64,000 bases of DNA, taken from positions 20,403 to 84,402 of the forward strand of contig NZ_JAAUOE010000023.1 in assembly GCF_017114915.1 (NCBI RefSeq), written 5' to 3'. The stretch comes from Pseudomonas frederiksbergensis (GTDB lineage: Bacteria; Pseudomonadota; Gammaproteobacteria; Pseudomonadales; Pseudomonadaceae). Positions within the stretch are counted from its first letter, which is position 1; each line of letters starts with the position of its first letter. Positions 25,000 to 33,179 of this stretch are shown here, piece by piece. The translations under genes and the position numbers were made by a program. The notes beneath the pieces are model-generated. The model did not search any database, was not told the origin of the DNA, and saw only the letters and a program-made list of their open reading frames with translations.

Positions 25000-25785
25000 T
25001 CAGAAGTGGAACTTCACCAGGAAGCTCGTGTTGCTCTGATCGGTCTTGAAGTACTGGCTGTCCTTGATCCCGTACTTGTCGGACCAGTAGTCGTACTCGA
25101 CACCCACATACAATTGCTTCTCGCCAATGCTCAACGCTTTACCCAGGTCATATTTGATCTGCGGGTTGAAGTGCAGGTTGGCGTGGTAGGTGCCTTTGCT
25201 GTTCTGGTCGTTGTCGACCACCCAGTCCATGAAACCATCGATCAGGATGTTCGAATCGCCCACGGGAATGGTGTAGGACCAGACCGGGGTAATCTGCCAG
25301 ACGTTGTCACCCGGACGGCTGCCTTCGGTGTGACGCTGGTAGAAGTTCAGCTGGAAGTAGTCGAAGCCAGGAATCGCCAGGTCGAAGCCCGGACCGATCA
25401 GGTAGGACTCGGTATCGCCCTCACCGAACTCGTACGTCATGGCCAGCAATACGTCTTTGATCGGGCCGAATTCGATCTTCTGGTCGAGTACCTTGCCCAG
25501 TGAAATCCGTGGCTGGAACTCCCCGTAGTAAGTATTCGGGCCGGCGTTAAAGTCTTTTTCGCCGTTGTAGAAGATCTTGTCGAGGAAGAAGAAATTGTCC
25601 CCGTACTTCCAGGCATCGGCGTGCTCGAAGGTGACGGTTTGCTGAATGCGCGGGTTGACCTGGAAGTCCTTGCCATAGAGGTAGGTCAGGCTGTTGTTCT
25701 GCCATTGCAGCAAGTCGCCGGCCATAGCTTGGCCCCCGGCCAGCAAGGATCCCGCGAGCATCAGGCTGGTGCACGTACGTTTCAT
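25000..25785 (-). CDS. Tsx/OmpK-like nucleoside outer-membrane channel
   Basis: A 261-residue outer-membrane protein. The signal peptide starts MKRTCTSLMLAGSLLAGGQAMA, supporting the start at 25785 with GGGAGC just upstream. The mature part alternates polar and aromatic residues as beta-strands (LLQWQNNSLTYLYG, VGVEYDYWSDKYG) and ends in Phe (FLVKFHF), the outer-membrane barrel signature. This matches the nucleoside-specific channel-forming family. Its position downstream of the urate permease suggests uptake of purine nucleosides or bases across the outer membrane. Confidence 0.85.
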   Translation of the reverse strand: MKRTCTSLMLAGSLLAGGQAMAGDLLQWQNNSLTYLYGKDFQVNPRIQQTVTFEHADAWKYGDNFFFLDKIFYNGEKDFNAGPNTYYGEFQPRISLGKVLDQKIEFGPIKDVLLAMTYEFGEGDTESYLIGPGFDLAIPGFDYFQLNFYQRHTEGSRPGDNVWQITPVWSYTIPVGDSNILIDGFMDWVVDNDQNSKGTYHANLHFNPQIKYDLGKALSIGEKQLYVGVEYDYWSDKYGIKDSQYFKTDQSNTSFLVKFHF

Positions 25786-26296
25786 TCGGTTGCTCCCAAA
25801 AAGTAGGTGGTTCCACGTTATTTTTCTAAGGTCAGCGCTCTGGTGTGGCGCCTTTTCTGCTGCTGTAAAAATCATCCATCCGGTCAGCTTTAGTGCTGTT
25901 AGCAAGAGCTGAGCCAAGGCTTTCAAAAAGCCAAAAAACGCCCGTTCGGCTGTTCGAAAACAGTCGATCGAGCGTCATTCCGGGGGGCCTTGGTACTGTC
26001 CAGAGCCGGGATAAATTGGCTTTCTGGTCAGGAATTAAATCCGCGCTTTTTTTTAGAGCGAATTCGGGCGGGCGCGGAGAATACTGACTCCTTGGCCAGG
26101 TCTCAAGTGCCCCGCAACAGAGCACCGGCGATAGGTGTGGGGCACGGTTATGGGCGGTCAGCCCGGCGTCGCTGAACGACAGGCTTGTCGGGGTACGAAT
26201 CATCTGTTGCTCCCTCTTGTTTTTATTGTTTGAGGCGCAGGCAGCCGCCCCTGTGGGAGCTGGCTTGCTCCCACAGGGTTTTGTGTTTTTACTGGG
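25786..26296. other. 511-bp gap between porin and permease
   Basis: The region has a hairpin at 26248-26282 (see its entry) and an open minus-strand frame from ATG 26203 to 25832 (123 residues). That frame has GGGAGCAACAG upstream, but its composition (Pro/Arg/Ser-rich, no hydrophobic core pattern) does not look like a conserved protein. It may simply be leader sequence for the porin. I do not annotate a gene here. Confidence 0.4.
26248..26282. terminator. REP-half hairpin after the NCS2 permease
   Basis: CCCTGTGGGAGC and GCTCCCACAGGG pair around TGGCTT. On the plus side GTTTTGTGTTTTT follows. Because the permease gene ends at 26297 on the minus strand, the hairpin lies just after its stop, although the T-rich side faces the other way. 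It may stabilise the 3' end rather than terminate. Confidence 0.5.
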
Positions 26297-27655
26297 TCAG
26301 TGCGGGTGGGCGTGGCAGTCGTTGACGGCTGCGCGTTCGTGACCGCCAAGAATGTTGAACAACAGGTTCAACGCCAGGGCGCTCAATGTGGCCATGGCGA
26401 TGCCGCTGTGGGTGATCGGGCTCATCCACATCGGCAGGTGGGCGAAGAACTCCGGACGCACCACCGGGATCAGCCCCATGCCGATACTCACCGCCACCAG
26501 CAATTGGTTGCGCCGGTCACCGATGTCGGCTTCCTGAAGAATCTTGATTCCCGTGGCGGCGACCATGCCGAACATCGCAATCGCCGCGCCACCCAGTACC
26601 GCCGGTGGAATTGACGCCACCAGGAACGCGGCTTTCGGCAACAGGCTCAGCATGATCAGCAAACCGCCGGCAACGATGGTCACCGAACGGCAACGCACGC
26701 CGGTCATCTGCACCAGGCCGATGTTCTGGGCGAATGAGGAGTGGGTGAAGGTGTTGAAGAAACCGGCGAAAAACGAAGCACCGGCATCGCACAGCAAGCC
26801 GCGCCGCAGCATCCGTGGCGTGACGTCCTGGCCAGTGATTTTGCCCAGCGCCAGGAACATCCCGGTGGACTCGACGAAGATGATCACCACCACCAGGCAC
26901 ATGGACAGAATTGGTGCGAGTTCGAATTTGGGCATGCCGAAATGCAACGGGGTGACAATTTGCAGCCACGGTGCCTGGTCCATGCCGCTGAGGTCGACCA
27001 TGCCGATCACACCGCAAATCACGTAACCCAGGCCCATGCCGATCAGCACCGAAATGTTGACCCAGAAACCGTGCATGAAGCGATGGACCAGCAGAATGGT
27101 GGCCAGCACCAGTGCGGCGATGGCCAGGTAAACAGGCGAACCGAACTGAGCCGCGCCAGCGCCGCCACCGGCCCAGTTCACGGCCACGGGGAACAGCGAT
27201 AAACCGATCGAGGTGATGACCGTGCCGGTCACCAGCGGCGGGAAGAAGCGCACGACTTTGGACATGAAGGGCGCGATGAGCATGCCGAAGAAACCGGCGG
27301 CAATGGTCGCGCCGAAGATCCCTTGCAGGCCGATGCCAGGCATCCCGGCCATGGCCACCATGCTGCCGACCGCGGCGAAACTGGCACCCATCATCACCGG
27401 CATGCGAATGCCCATCGGGCCGATGCCCAGCGACTGGACGATGGTGGCGATGCCGGCCACCAGCAGGTCGGCATTGATCAGAAAGGCGATTTCTTCACGG
27501 CTCAGGCCCGCGGCCTGCCCGATGATCAGCGGCACAGCAATGGCGCCGCCGTACATCAGCAGCACGTGTTGCAGACCGACCAGGATCAGTTGCACAAGGG
27601 GTAAACGTTGAATGGCGGGTGCGTCGGGGATGCGCGCTTCGGATAGCTCGGACAT
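26297..27655 (-). CDS. NCS2 family urate/xanthine permease
   Basis: A 452-residue inner-membrane symporter of the nucleobase-ascorbate (NCS2) family with about 12-14 helices. The signature around TM10 reads FAQNIGLVQMTGVRCRS, close to QNNGVIQMTG of the E. coli XanQ/UacT type. The N-terminal QHVLLMYGGAIAVPLIIG gives the family His. It is placed 119 bp downstream of puuD on the same strand at the end of the urate operon, so urate or xanthine is the likely substrate. Confidence 0.9.
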   Translation of the reverse strand: MSELSEARIPDAPAIQRLPLVQLILVGLQHVLLMYGGAIAVPLIIGQAAGLSREEIAFLINADLLVAGIATIVQSLGIGPMGIRMPVMMGASFAAVGSMVAMAGMPGIGLQGIFGATIAAGFFGMLIAPFMSKVVRFFPPLVTGTVITSIGLSLFPVAVNWAGGGAGAAQFGSPVYLAIAALVLATILLVHRFMHGFWVNISVLIGMGLGYVICGVIGMVDLSGMDQAPWLQIVTPLHFGMPKFELAPILSMCLVVVIIFVESTGMFLALGKITGQDVTPRMLRRGLLCDAGASFFAGFFNTFTHSSFAQNIGLVQMTGVRCRSVTIVAGGLLIMLSLLPKAAFLVASIPPAVLGGAAIAMFGMVAATGIKILQEADIGDRRNQLLVAVSIGMGLIPVVRPEFFAHLPMWMSPITHSGIAMATLSALALNLLFNILGGHERAAVNDCHAHPH

Positions 27656-27719
27656 GCAACACCTCGGATCTTTTTTATTCTTGTGATTTTTGTATCAGGC
27701 AGGCCGCGTTGTGGCCGTT

Positions 27720-27770
27720 CGCCGGCGAGCCTCGCTCCTACAGGAGCTGGCTTGCCAGCGAAGCTTTTCA
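27720..27770. repeat. REP element between puuD and the permease
   Basis: CGCCGGCGAGCCTCGCTCCTACAGG is followed by AGCTGGCTTGCCAGCGAAGC, a divergent REP pair within the urate operon. Near it TTTTTGTATCAGG (27686-27698) resembles half of the TTGTATACAA palindrome. Confidence 0.6.
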
Positions 27771-27774
27771 ACGA

Positions 27775-29067
27775 TTAATGGGTCGACGCTCCCTGAACAA
27801 TCCACGCACCGATCAGGTCACGTTCCTGCTGGGTCATCTGGGTGATGTTGCCCAGGGGCATGATCTGGCTGGTGACGGCTTGAGCCTGAATGCGAGCGGC
27901 GTTTTGGCGGATCTGCTCTGGCGTATCGAACATCACCCCAGCTGGCGCGGCGCTGAACAGCGGACTGGTCGGTTTGGCCGAATGGCAGACCGTGCAACGC
28001 TCCTGGATCACGGAATGCACCTTGTCGAAGGCAGGCCCGGCGTTGGAGGCTTGTGCCGGTGCTTGAACAGGCTTCTCGACGGCAGGTTTGGCACCACCAC
28101 CCAGGGCGGTTTCCGGCAGCGGCTGGTACTCGATGACCCCAGGGGCCTTGGCCACTTCAGGCGCGCTGGGCATCGGCGCCGGACCGGTCACGTACGCCAG
28201 GCAAATCATGCCGACCGCCGCAACGGGCAAGGTCCAGGCAAACTTGTGGCTGTCGTGACGGGTGTTGAAGTAGTGACGCACCAACACCGCCAGCACCGCG
28301 ATCCCGGCCAGGATCAGCCAGTTGTACTGGCTGCCGTAGGTGCTCGGGAAGTGGTTGCTGATCATGATGAACAGCACCGGCAAGGTGAAGTAGTTGTTGT
28401 GCCGCGAACGCAACAGGCCTTTGGCCGGCAGCGCCGGATCGGGGGTGCGGTTCTCGGCAATCGCTGCCACCAGTGCGCGCTGGGCCGGCATGATGATGCG
28501 GAACACGTTGCCGACCATGATGGTGCCGATGATCGCGCCGACGTGCAGGTACGCACCACGACCGCTGAACACTTTGCTGAAGCCGTAGGCGGCGCCGATG
28601 ATCAGCACGAACAGGATTGCGCCTAGCAGGGCAGGGCGTTTGCCCAGGGCCGAGTCGCAAAGGAATGAGTAGATGAACCAGCCGATGAACAACGAGCCCA
28701 GACCAAGGGCCACGCCTTCAGGGCCGCTCAGGGTGCTGCCCGGGGCCAGCAGGTACAGCGTCGGGTTGGAGTAGAACACCACGCACAGCAGCGCGACCCC
28801 CGACAACCAGGTGAAATAGGCTTCCCATTTGAACCAGTGCAGGTTGTCCGGCATGGTCGGTGGAGCCAGTTTGTATTTTTCCAGGTGGTAGATACCGCCG
28901 CCATGGATCGCCCACAAATCGCCCGCCAGCCCGTTTTTCGGGTTGACCCGGTTGAGGTTGTTTTCCAGCCAGACGAAATAGAACGACGCGCCGATCCAGG
29001 CCACGCCAGTGATCATGTGAACCCAGCGCACGCTCAGGTTCAGCCATTCCAACAGATGTGCTTCCAC
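27775..29067 (-). CDS. puuD: Membrane urate hydroxylase PuuD with cytochrome c domain
   Basis: A 430-residue inner-membrane protein that converts urate to 5-hydroxyisourate without FAD. About eight membrane helices run from residue 10 to about 305 (WVHMITGVAWIGASFYFVWLEN first). A Pro/Ala-rich linker leads to a C-terminal cytochrome c domain with heme site CTVCH in VIQERCTVCHSAKP (about 352-366). The heme presumably passes electrons to the respiratory chain. It lies 51 bp downstream of allA and belongs to the right-to-left operon puuE-uraD-alc-allA-puuD-permease. Confidence 0.93.
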   Translation of the reverse strand: MEAHLLEWLNLSVRWVHMITGVAWIGASFYFVWLENNLNRVNPKNGLAGDLWAIHGGGIYHLEKYKLAPPTMPDNLHWFKWEAYFTWLSGVALLCVVFYSNPTLYLLAPGSTLSGPEGVALGLGSLFIGWFIYSFLCDSALGKRPALLGAILFVLIIGAAYGFSKVFSGRGAYLHVGAIIGTIMVGNVFRIIMPAQRALVAAIAENRTPDPALPAKGLLRSRHNNYFTLPVLFIMISNHFPSTYGSQYNWLILAGIAVLAVLVRHYFNTRHDSHKFAWTLPVAAVGMICLAYVTGPAPMPSAPEVAKAPGVIEYQPLPETALGGGAKPAVEKPVQAPAQASNAGPAFDKVHSVIQERCTVCHSAKPTSPLFSAAPAGVMFDTPEQIRQNAARIQAQAVTSQIMPLGNITQMTQQERDLIGAWIVQGASTH

Positions 29068-29118
29068 AGTCTTTACCTCTCGCCCGTCACTCTGTCGTCG
29101 AGTGATCGGACGCTTCTC

Positions 29119-29622
29119 TTATTGGTGGGGGGCGAGGATCAAACACTCATCCTCTTGGAAAAAATGCTCATCGCAGTTATTGCCTGTGCCACTGCGATCA
29201 ACCACCAGGAAGTCATCCCGCTTTTCGATCGTCAGCACCGGGTGGTGCCAGACGCCGCGATGGTAATTAATGCCCTGCCTGCCGTTGGTGACGAAGGCGC
29301 GGACCAAGCCTGATACAGGTGCATCGCCAAGTGGCGCGACCACGATCAGAAAGGGGTTGCCGAGCAGAGGAATGAACGCCTGACTGCCCAGCGGATGGCG
29401 CTCCAGCATGCGGATGGTCAGCGGCATGTCCTGCGCGTCGGCGCGGAAGATGCTGATGATCGCCTTGTCCTCTGGCGTGGCGGTTTCCACCGTCGCCAGT
29501 TTGTGAAAGCGCATGGTCGAACCGTTGTTGATCATGAAGTGATCGCTGCCGTCGGTTTCGATCACGTCACCGAAAGGGGCGAAGGCTTCTTTGGTCAGCG
29601 GTTCAATCGTCAATGTGCGCAT
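29119..29622 (-). CDS. allA: Ureidoglycolate lyase
   Basis: A 167-residue cupin-fold enzyme releasing urea from ureidoglycolate to give glyoxylate, the last step of the allantoate branch. GINYHRGVWHHPVL (about 116-129) is the conserved active-site block, and LTKEAFAPFGDVIE opens the protein. I place the start at 29622 (MRTLTIEPL); a longer frame runs into the REP repeat upstream. Operon position between alc and puuD fits. Confidence 0.94.
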   Translation of the reverse strand: MRTLTIEPLTKEAFAPFGDVIETDGSDHFMINNGSTMRFHKLATVETATPEDKAIISIFRADAQDMPLTIRMLERHPLGSQAFIPLLGNPFLIVVAPLGDAPVSGLVRAFVTNGRQGINYHRGVWHHPVLTIEKRDDFLVVDRSGTGNNCDEHFFQEDECLILAPHQ

Positions 29623-29648
29623 GCTGGTCTTCTTAATCTTTTGAATTT

Positions 29649-29755
29649 GATCGTTCCCACGCTCTGCGTGGGAACGTCGCCATGGACGCTCCGCGTCCAC
29701 TGTGACGCGGAGCGTCACGGTATGCATTCCCACGCAGAGCGTGGGAACGATCGGG
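29649..29755. repeat. REP/BIME, GATCGTTCCCACGC type, within the urate operon
   Basis: Arms GATCGTTCCCACGCTCTGCG and CGCAGAGCGTGGGAACGATC are exact complements, enclosing an inner hairpin GGACGCTCCGCGTCC/TGACGCGGAGCGTCA. It lies between alc and allA and could lower expression of the genes after it or protect the upstream message. Confidence 0.9.
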
Positions 29756-29757
29756 TG

Positions 29758-30753
29758 TTACTTCGCGACCTTGCCCAAGACGCGCAGGCGGCTCACACCA
29801 CCATCCGGGAACACGTTCAGGCGGATGTGGGTAATCGGGCCCAGCGCCTTGATCTGCTCGGCGAAGGTGTGTTCGGCGTGCATTTCCAGCTTCTGGCTCG
29901 GCAGCAGTTCGCGCCAGAACAGCGATTGGGTTTCGATCTGGCTGTCGGTGCCGCCCTTCACGAACGCGCCCTGGATCGAGCAGCTGTCCGGGTAGTTGCC
30001 CTTGAAGTGCAGGGTGTCGACGATGACTTTCTCGACTTCACCGGCATGGCCCAGCGCGACGATCACCCAGTCATTGCCTGGCGTGCGACGACGGGCGGTT
30101 TCCCAGCCATCGCCCATGTTGATACCACGGCCCGGGTTGAGGATGTTGCTCATGCGGCCGAAGTGTTCGTCGGAGCAGGCGAGGGCGCGACCGCCGTTCA
30201 GGGCTGCAGCCAGGTCGACTTGTTCGTTGTCGCCAACGGCCGACCAGTCGCGGAACGGAATGCCGTACACGCGCAGACGGGCCACGCCACCATCCGGGTA
30301 GATGTTGAAGCGCAGGTGGCTGAACGCCTGGTCGTTATTGATTTCGTGGTAGTGGTGGCTGTTGCCTTGCAGCTCGACGGCCGACAGCACTTCAGTCCAC
30401 TGGGTGTTTTCGTCTGGCTCGCCCGAGGCCAGGAAGCAGGCTTCCAGGGAGGCCGATGGCGGGTAGTTGCCGGTGAAGAATGAAGTGTCGATGTCCACGC
30501 CCTTGATCGAACCCGCCACACCCAGGCGGATCACCGCGCTGTCGTAGCCTTCGAAACGCTTGCGGCGCGACTCCCAGCCGTCCATCCACTTGCCGTTGTC
30601 ATCGAACACGCCTTCCTTCCACACGGCCGGGGTCGGTTGGAACAGACGGTTGGCGTCTGCGAACCAGTCATCGGTGACCGAGATGATCTTGGTGCCCAGG
30701 CGGGCGTCGGCCAGGTTGACGAACTTCTCGAAAGGTACGGCGTAAGCTTTCAT
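29758..30753 (-). CDS. alc: Allantoicase
   Basis: A 331-residue allantoicase hydrolysing allantoate to ureidoglycolate and urea. It is built from two homologous jelly-roll halves: each has a GRGINMGDGWETARRR- or DGWESRRKR-like block and a IYPDGGVARLRVYG / VFPDGGVSRLRVLG block (around 150-165 and 312-325). Length matches the family. Its stop lies 135 bp before allA with a REP in between; uraD lies 87 bp upstream. Confidence 0.96.
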   Translation of the reverse strand: MKAYAVPFEKFVNLADARLGTKIISVTDDWFADANRLFQPTPAVWKEGVFDDNGKWMDGWESRRKRFEGYDSAVIRLGVAGSIKGVDIDTSFFTGNYPPSASLEACFLASGEPDENTQWTEVLSAVELQGNSHHYHEINNDQAFSHLRFNIYPDGGVARLRVYGIPFRDWSAVGDNEQVDLAAALNGGRALACSDEHFGRMSNILNPGRGINMGDGWETARRRTPGNDWVIVALGHAGEVEKVIVDTLHFKGNYPDSCSIQGAFVKGGTDSQIETQSLFWRELLPSQKLEMHAEHTFAEQIKALGPITHIRLNVFPDGGVSRLRVLGKVAK

Positions 30754-30840
30754 TCTTCTTGTCTGCCTTTAATAAAGTGGCTTGGGATACTTGCAGGGCC
30801 CGGGGCGTTTTTTGCGTTCGTCAACGTCGGGCCGAGCTTG

Positions 30841-31356
30841 CTATAGGGTCAGTAATCGGAACAGGGCGATCTTGTTGATCTCCGCCAGCGCGCACTTGAA
30901 TTCGGTGTCGACCGGGTTGTGAATGCGCGTTTCGAACGCCGCGAGGATCTGATGCCGGTTGCTGCCTTTTACCGCCATGATGAAGGGAAACTTGAACTTG
31001 GCCTTGTAGGCGTCGTTCAGCTCGGTGAAGCGCTGGAACTCTTCTGCCGTGCATTGGTGGATACCGGCGCCGGCCTGTTCATGGGTGCTGGCTTCGGTCA
31101 GTTGGCCCTGGACGGCAGCTTTGCCGGCCAGGTCCGGGTGCGCGTTGATCAGGGCCAGTTGGCTTTCATGATCGGCGCTCAACAGGATGTCGCTCATGCG
31201 CTGGTGCAGGGTTTCGATCTGGTCGATCGAAGCGTCCTGGCCCAGGTCGAAGGCCTTCTCGGCCACCCATGGCGAATGTTCGTAGATGTCGGCGAAAGCG
31301 GCGACGAACGCATCGCGGCTCAGGCTCGACGGTTTGATGGTTTGAAAGGTGCTCAT
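30841..31356 (-). CDS. uraD: OHCU decarboxylase
   Basis: A 171-residue 2-oxo-4-hydroxy-4-carboxy-5-ureidoimidazoline decarboxylase, giving S-allantoin. INAHPDLAGKAAV (about 67-79) carries the active-site His, and FKFPFIMAVKG (about 120-130) is the second conserved block. I place the start at 31356 (MSTFQTIKPSSL), overlapping the puuE stop by 4 bp (ATGA). An upstream frame extension overlaps puuE and is not needed. Confidence 0.95.
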   Translation of the reverse strand: MSTFQTIKPSSLSRDAFVAAFADIYEHSPWVAEKAFDLGQDASIDQIETLHQRMSDILLSADHESQLALINAHPDLAGKAAVQGQLTEASTHEQAGAGIHQCTAEEFQRFTELNDAYKAKFKFPFIMAVKGSNRHQILAAFETRIHNPVDTEFKCALAEINKIALFRLLTL

Positions 31357-32279
31357 TTCGCGGCCCCTCGGAACGGGTGGGTTTCGTGCCAGTGGCGAGC
31401 GATGTCGACGCGGCGGCTGAACCACACCTGTTCATGACTTTTAGCGTATTCGATAAAGCGTTTGAGCGAGGCCAGACGCGCCGGACGGCCGATCAGGCGG
31501 CAGTGCAGGCCGATCGACAACATCTTCGGTGCTTCGGCGCCTTCGGCGTACAGCACATCGAAGGCGTCTTTCAGGTACTCGAAAAAGTCGTCGCCCTTGT
31601 TGAAGCCTTGGACCTGGGTGAAGCGCATGTCGTTGGTGTCCAGGGTGTACGGGATCACCAGGTGCGGTTTGCCGGTCGGGTTGTTCGGTTCCCAGTAGGG
31701 CAGGTCGTCGTCGTAGGTGTCGCAGTCGTAGAGGAAACCGCCTTCTTCCATCACCAGCCGACGGGTGTTCGGCCCGGTGCGGCCGGTGTACCAGCCCAGC
31801 GGACGCTCGCCGGTGATTTCGGTGAGGATGCGGATCGCTTCGAGCATGTGCTCGCGTTCCTGGGCTTCGTCCATGTACTGGTAGTCGATCCAGCGATAGC
31901 CGTGGCTGCAGATTTCGTGGCCGGCCTCGACCATCGCGCGGATCACGTCCGGGTGACGCTGGGCGGCCATGGCCACGGCGAAGATAGTCAGCGGGATGTC
32001 GAATGCCTTGAACAGTTTCAGAATCCGCCAGACACCGGCACGGCTGCCATACTCGTAAAGGGATTCCATGCTCATGTTGCGCTCGCCTTGCAGCGGCTGC
32101 GCCGAGACCATTTCCGAGAGGAAGGCTTCGGATTCTTTATCGCCGTGCAGGATGTTGCGCTCGCCACCTTCCTCGTAGTTGAGCACGAAGGACAGGGCGA
32201 TGCGGGCATTGCCCGGCCAGTGTGGGTGAGGAGGGTTACTGCCGTAACCGATCAGGTCGCGTGGGTAGTCAGCGCTCAC
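31353..32279 (-). CDS. puuE: Allantoinase PuuE (polysaccharide deacetylase fold)
   Basis: A 308-residue metal-independent-type allantoinase hydrolysing allantoin to allantoate. The family signature DYPRDLIGYGSNPPHPHW opens the protein, LNYEEGGERNILHGD follows, and SHGYRWIDYQ is in the middle. I set the start at GTG 32279: AAGGAAG lies six bases upstream and the protein then begins with the usual SADYPRD. The open frame continues to a TTG at 32315 without support. It is the first gene of the urate operon; a TTGTATACAA palindrome lies 100 bp upstream. Confidence 0.94.
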   Translation of the reverse strand: MSADYPRDLIGYGSNPPHPHWPGNARIALSFVLNYEEGGERNILHGDKESEAFLSEMVSAQPLQGERNMSMESLYEYGSRAGVWRILKLFKAFDIPLTIFAVAMAAQRHPDVIRAMVEAGHEICSHGYRWIDYQYMDEAQEREHMLEAIRILTEITGERPLGWYTGRTGPNTRRLVMEEGGFLYDCDTYDDDLPYWEPNNPTGKPHLVIPYTLDTNDMRFTQVQGFNKGDDFFEYLKDAFDVLYAEGAEAPKMLSIGLHCRLIGRPARLASLKRFIEYAKSHEQVWFSRRVDIARHWHETHPFRGAAK

Positions 32280-32378
32280 TGCAGTCTTCCTTCTTGTTCG
32301 TGTCGACTTGGTCAAAGTCAGGGTGTGTGTGGCGGCCTGGCGATGAGAGGGCAGGCTGGCGTCACAGCGATGGAGTGA

Positions 32379-32388
32379 TTGTATACAA
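32379..32388. promoter_or_regulatory. Palindrome TTGTATACAA upstream of puuE
   Basis: A perfect 10-bp palindrome about 100 bp before the puuE start. The same or one-base-changed sequence occurs before uraH (32574) and before the AzgA-type permease (37274). Short T-GTATAC-A palindromes are typical of GntR-family (FadR subfamily) operators; no such regulator is encoded nearby. Confidence 0.55.
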
Positions 32389-32573
32389 CTTTATATTCAC
32401 TTTGTAAGCCTGATTTTTTGCATTTTTCACCGACGGCCCTCATTGGAGGGTACTGCAAGAAACCTGCCTGACTGGTCAGCTAATGGATAGAAGGTCCAAT
32501 GATTTTATGGTTTGGTGTGAAATTCGCTGACAACCCCCGGATGGCATTGGTGGCGGTAAAAATGTCGTTTTTA

Positions 32574-32583
32574 TTGTGTACAA
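32574..32583. promoter_or_regulatory. Palindrome-like TTGTGTACAA upstream of uraH
   Basis: One base from TTGTATACAA; it lies 132 bp before the uraH start and is followed by TTTTTTT. Likely the same regulator as the site before puuE. Confidence 0.5.
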
Positions 32584-32714
32584 TTTTTTTGAAAAATGTC
32601 TTAATCAGTCGCTTGCCGCAACTTTTCGTGCTCCGGAACGGTGCGGTCTCCTTTTCAACTGACTTCGGGAGGCGCGAGGTCTGACTGCTCCAGGCAGGCA
32701 GGCGCGCAGAATCA

Positions 32715-33068
32715 ATGGGACGTTTGACTACACACGTTTTGGACGCTGCACACGGTTGCCCGGGCAGTTCGATCAAGGTCGAGCTGTACCGCGTCGAAGG
32801 CTCGCAGCTGGAACTGGTCGCCACGGTGCTCACCAACAGCGACGGTCGGGTCGATGCGCCACTGCTGCAAGGCGATGACTACCGTACCGGGGTCTATCAG
32901 CTTCAATTTCATGCGGGCGATTATTACCGCGCCCGGGGCGTTCAGCTGCCTGAGCCTGCGTTCCTCGACGTGGTGGTGCTGCGGTTCGGCATCTGTGCCG
33001 AACAGGATCACTACCATGTGCCGTTGCTGATTTCGCCTTACAGCTATTCCACGTATCGAGGCAGCTGA
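32715..33068 (+). CDS. uraH: 5-hydroxyisourate hydrolase (transthyretin-like)
   Basis: A 117-residue cytosolic HIU hydrolase, second step of urate breakdown. RLTTHVLDAAHGCPG opens the protein, and the C-terminal signature tetrapeptide YRGS ends it (SYSTYRGS). The active-site His in THVLD, an Arg in the RVDAPL block and the His in YHVPLL are present. It is monocistronic, divergent from puuE, and followed by a strong terminator. Confidence 0.97.
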   Translation: MGRLTTHVLDAAHGCPGSSIKVELYRVEGSQLELVATVLTNSDGRVDAPLLQGDDYRTGVYQLQFHAGDYYRARGVQLPEPAFLDVVVLRFGICAEQDHYHVPLLISPYSYSTYRGS

Positions 33069-33126
33069 TCCCCCAAGCAGCTGCCTTTTCCTGGAAGCGA
33101 CTGCGCATATAGCTTCTTTGGTCTTT

Positions 33127-33156
33127 TGCCCGCTCACACTGCGGGCTTTTTTTTTG
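33127..33156 (+). terminator. Rho-independent terminator of uraH
   Basis: GCCCGC TCACACT GCGGGC forms a GC stem followed by nine T residues, 59 bp after the uraH stop. Confidence 0.9.
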
Positions 33157-33179
33157 CAATTACGCCTCGTCTTGGGTAC

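Larger units (their letters stand above)
32280..32714. other. Divergent puuE/uraH control region
   Basis: This 435-bp A/T-rich gap holds two palindromes (separate entries) and no convincing gene. The distances suggest that the site at 32379 serves the puuE operon and the one at 32574 serves uraH. TTTTTTGCATTTTT-rich stretches lie between. Confidence 0.6.

Noticed and set aside
25832..26203. 123-codon minus-strand frame in the gap before the porin gene
   Set aside because: It has a plausible ribosome-binding site, but its composition is Pro/Arg/Ser-rich with no hydrophobic core pattern or recognisable motif, so I treat it as leader sequence.
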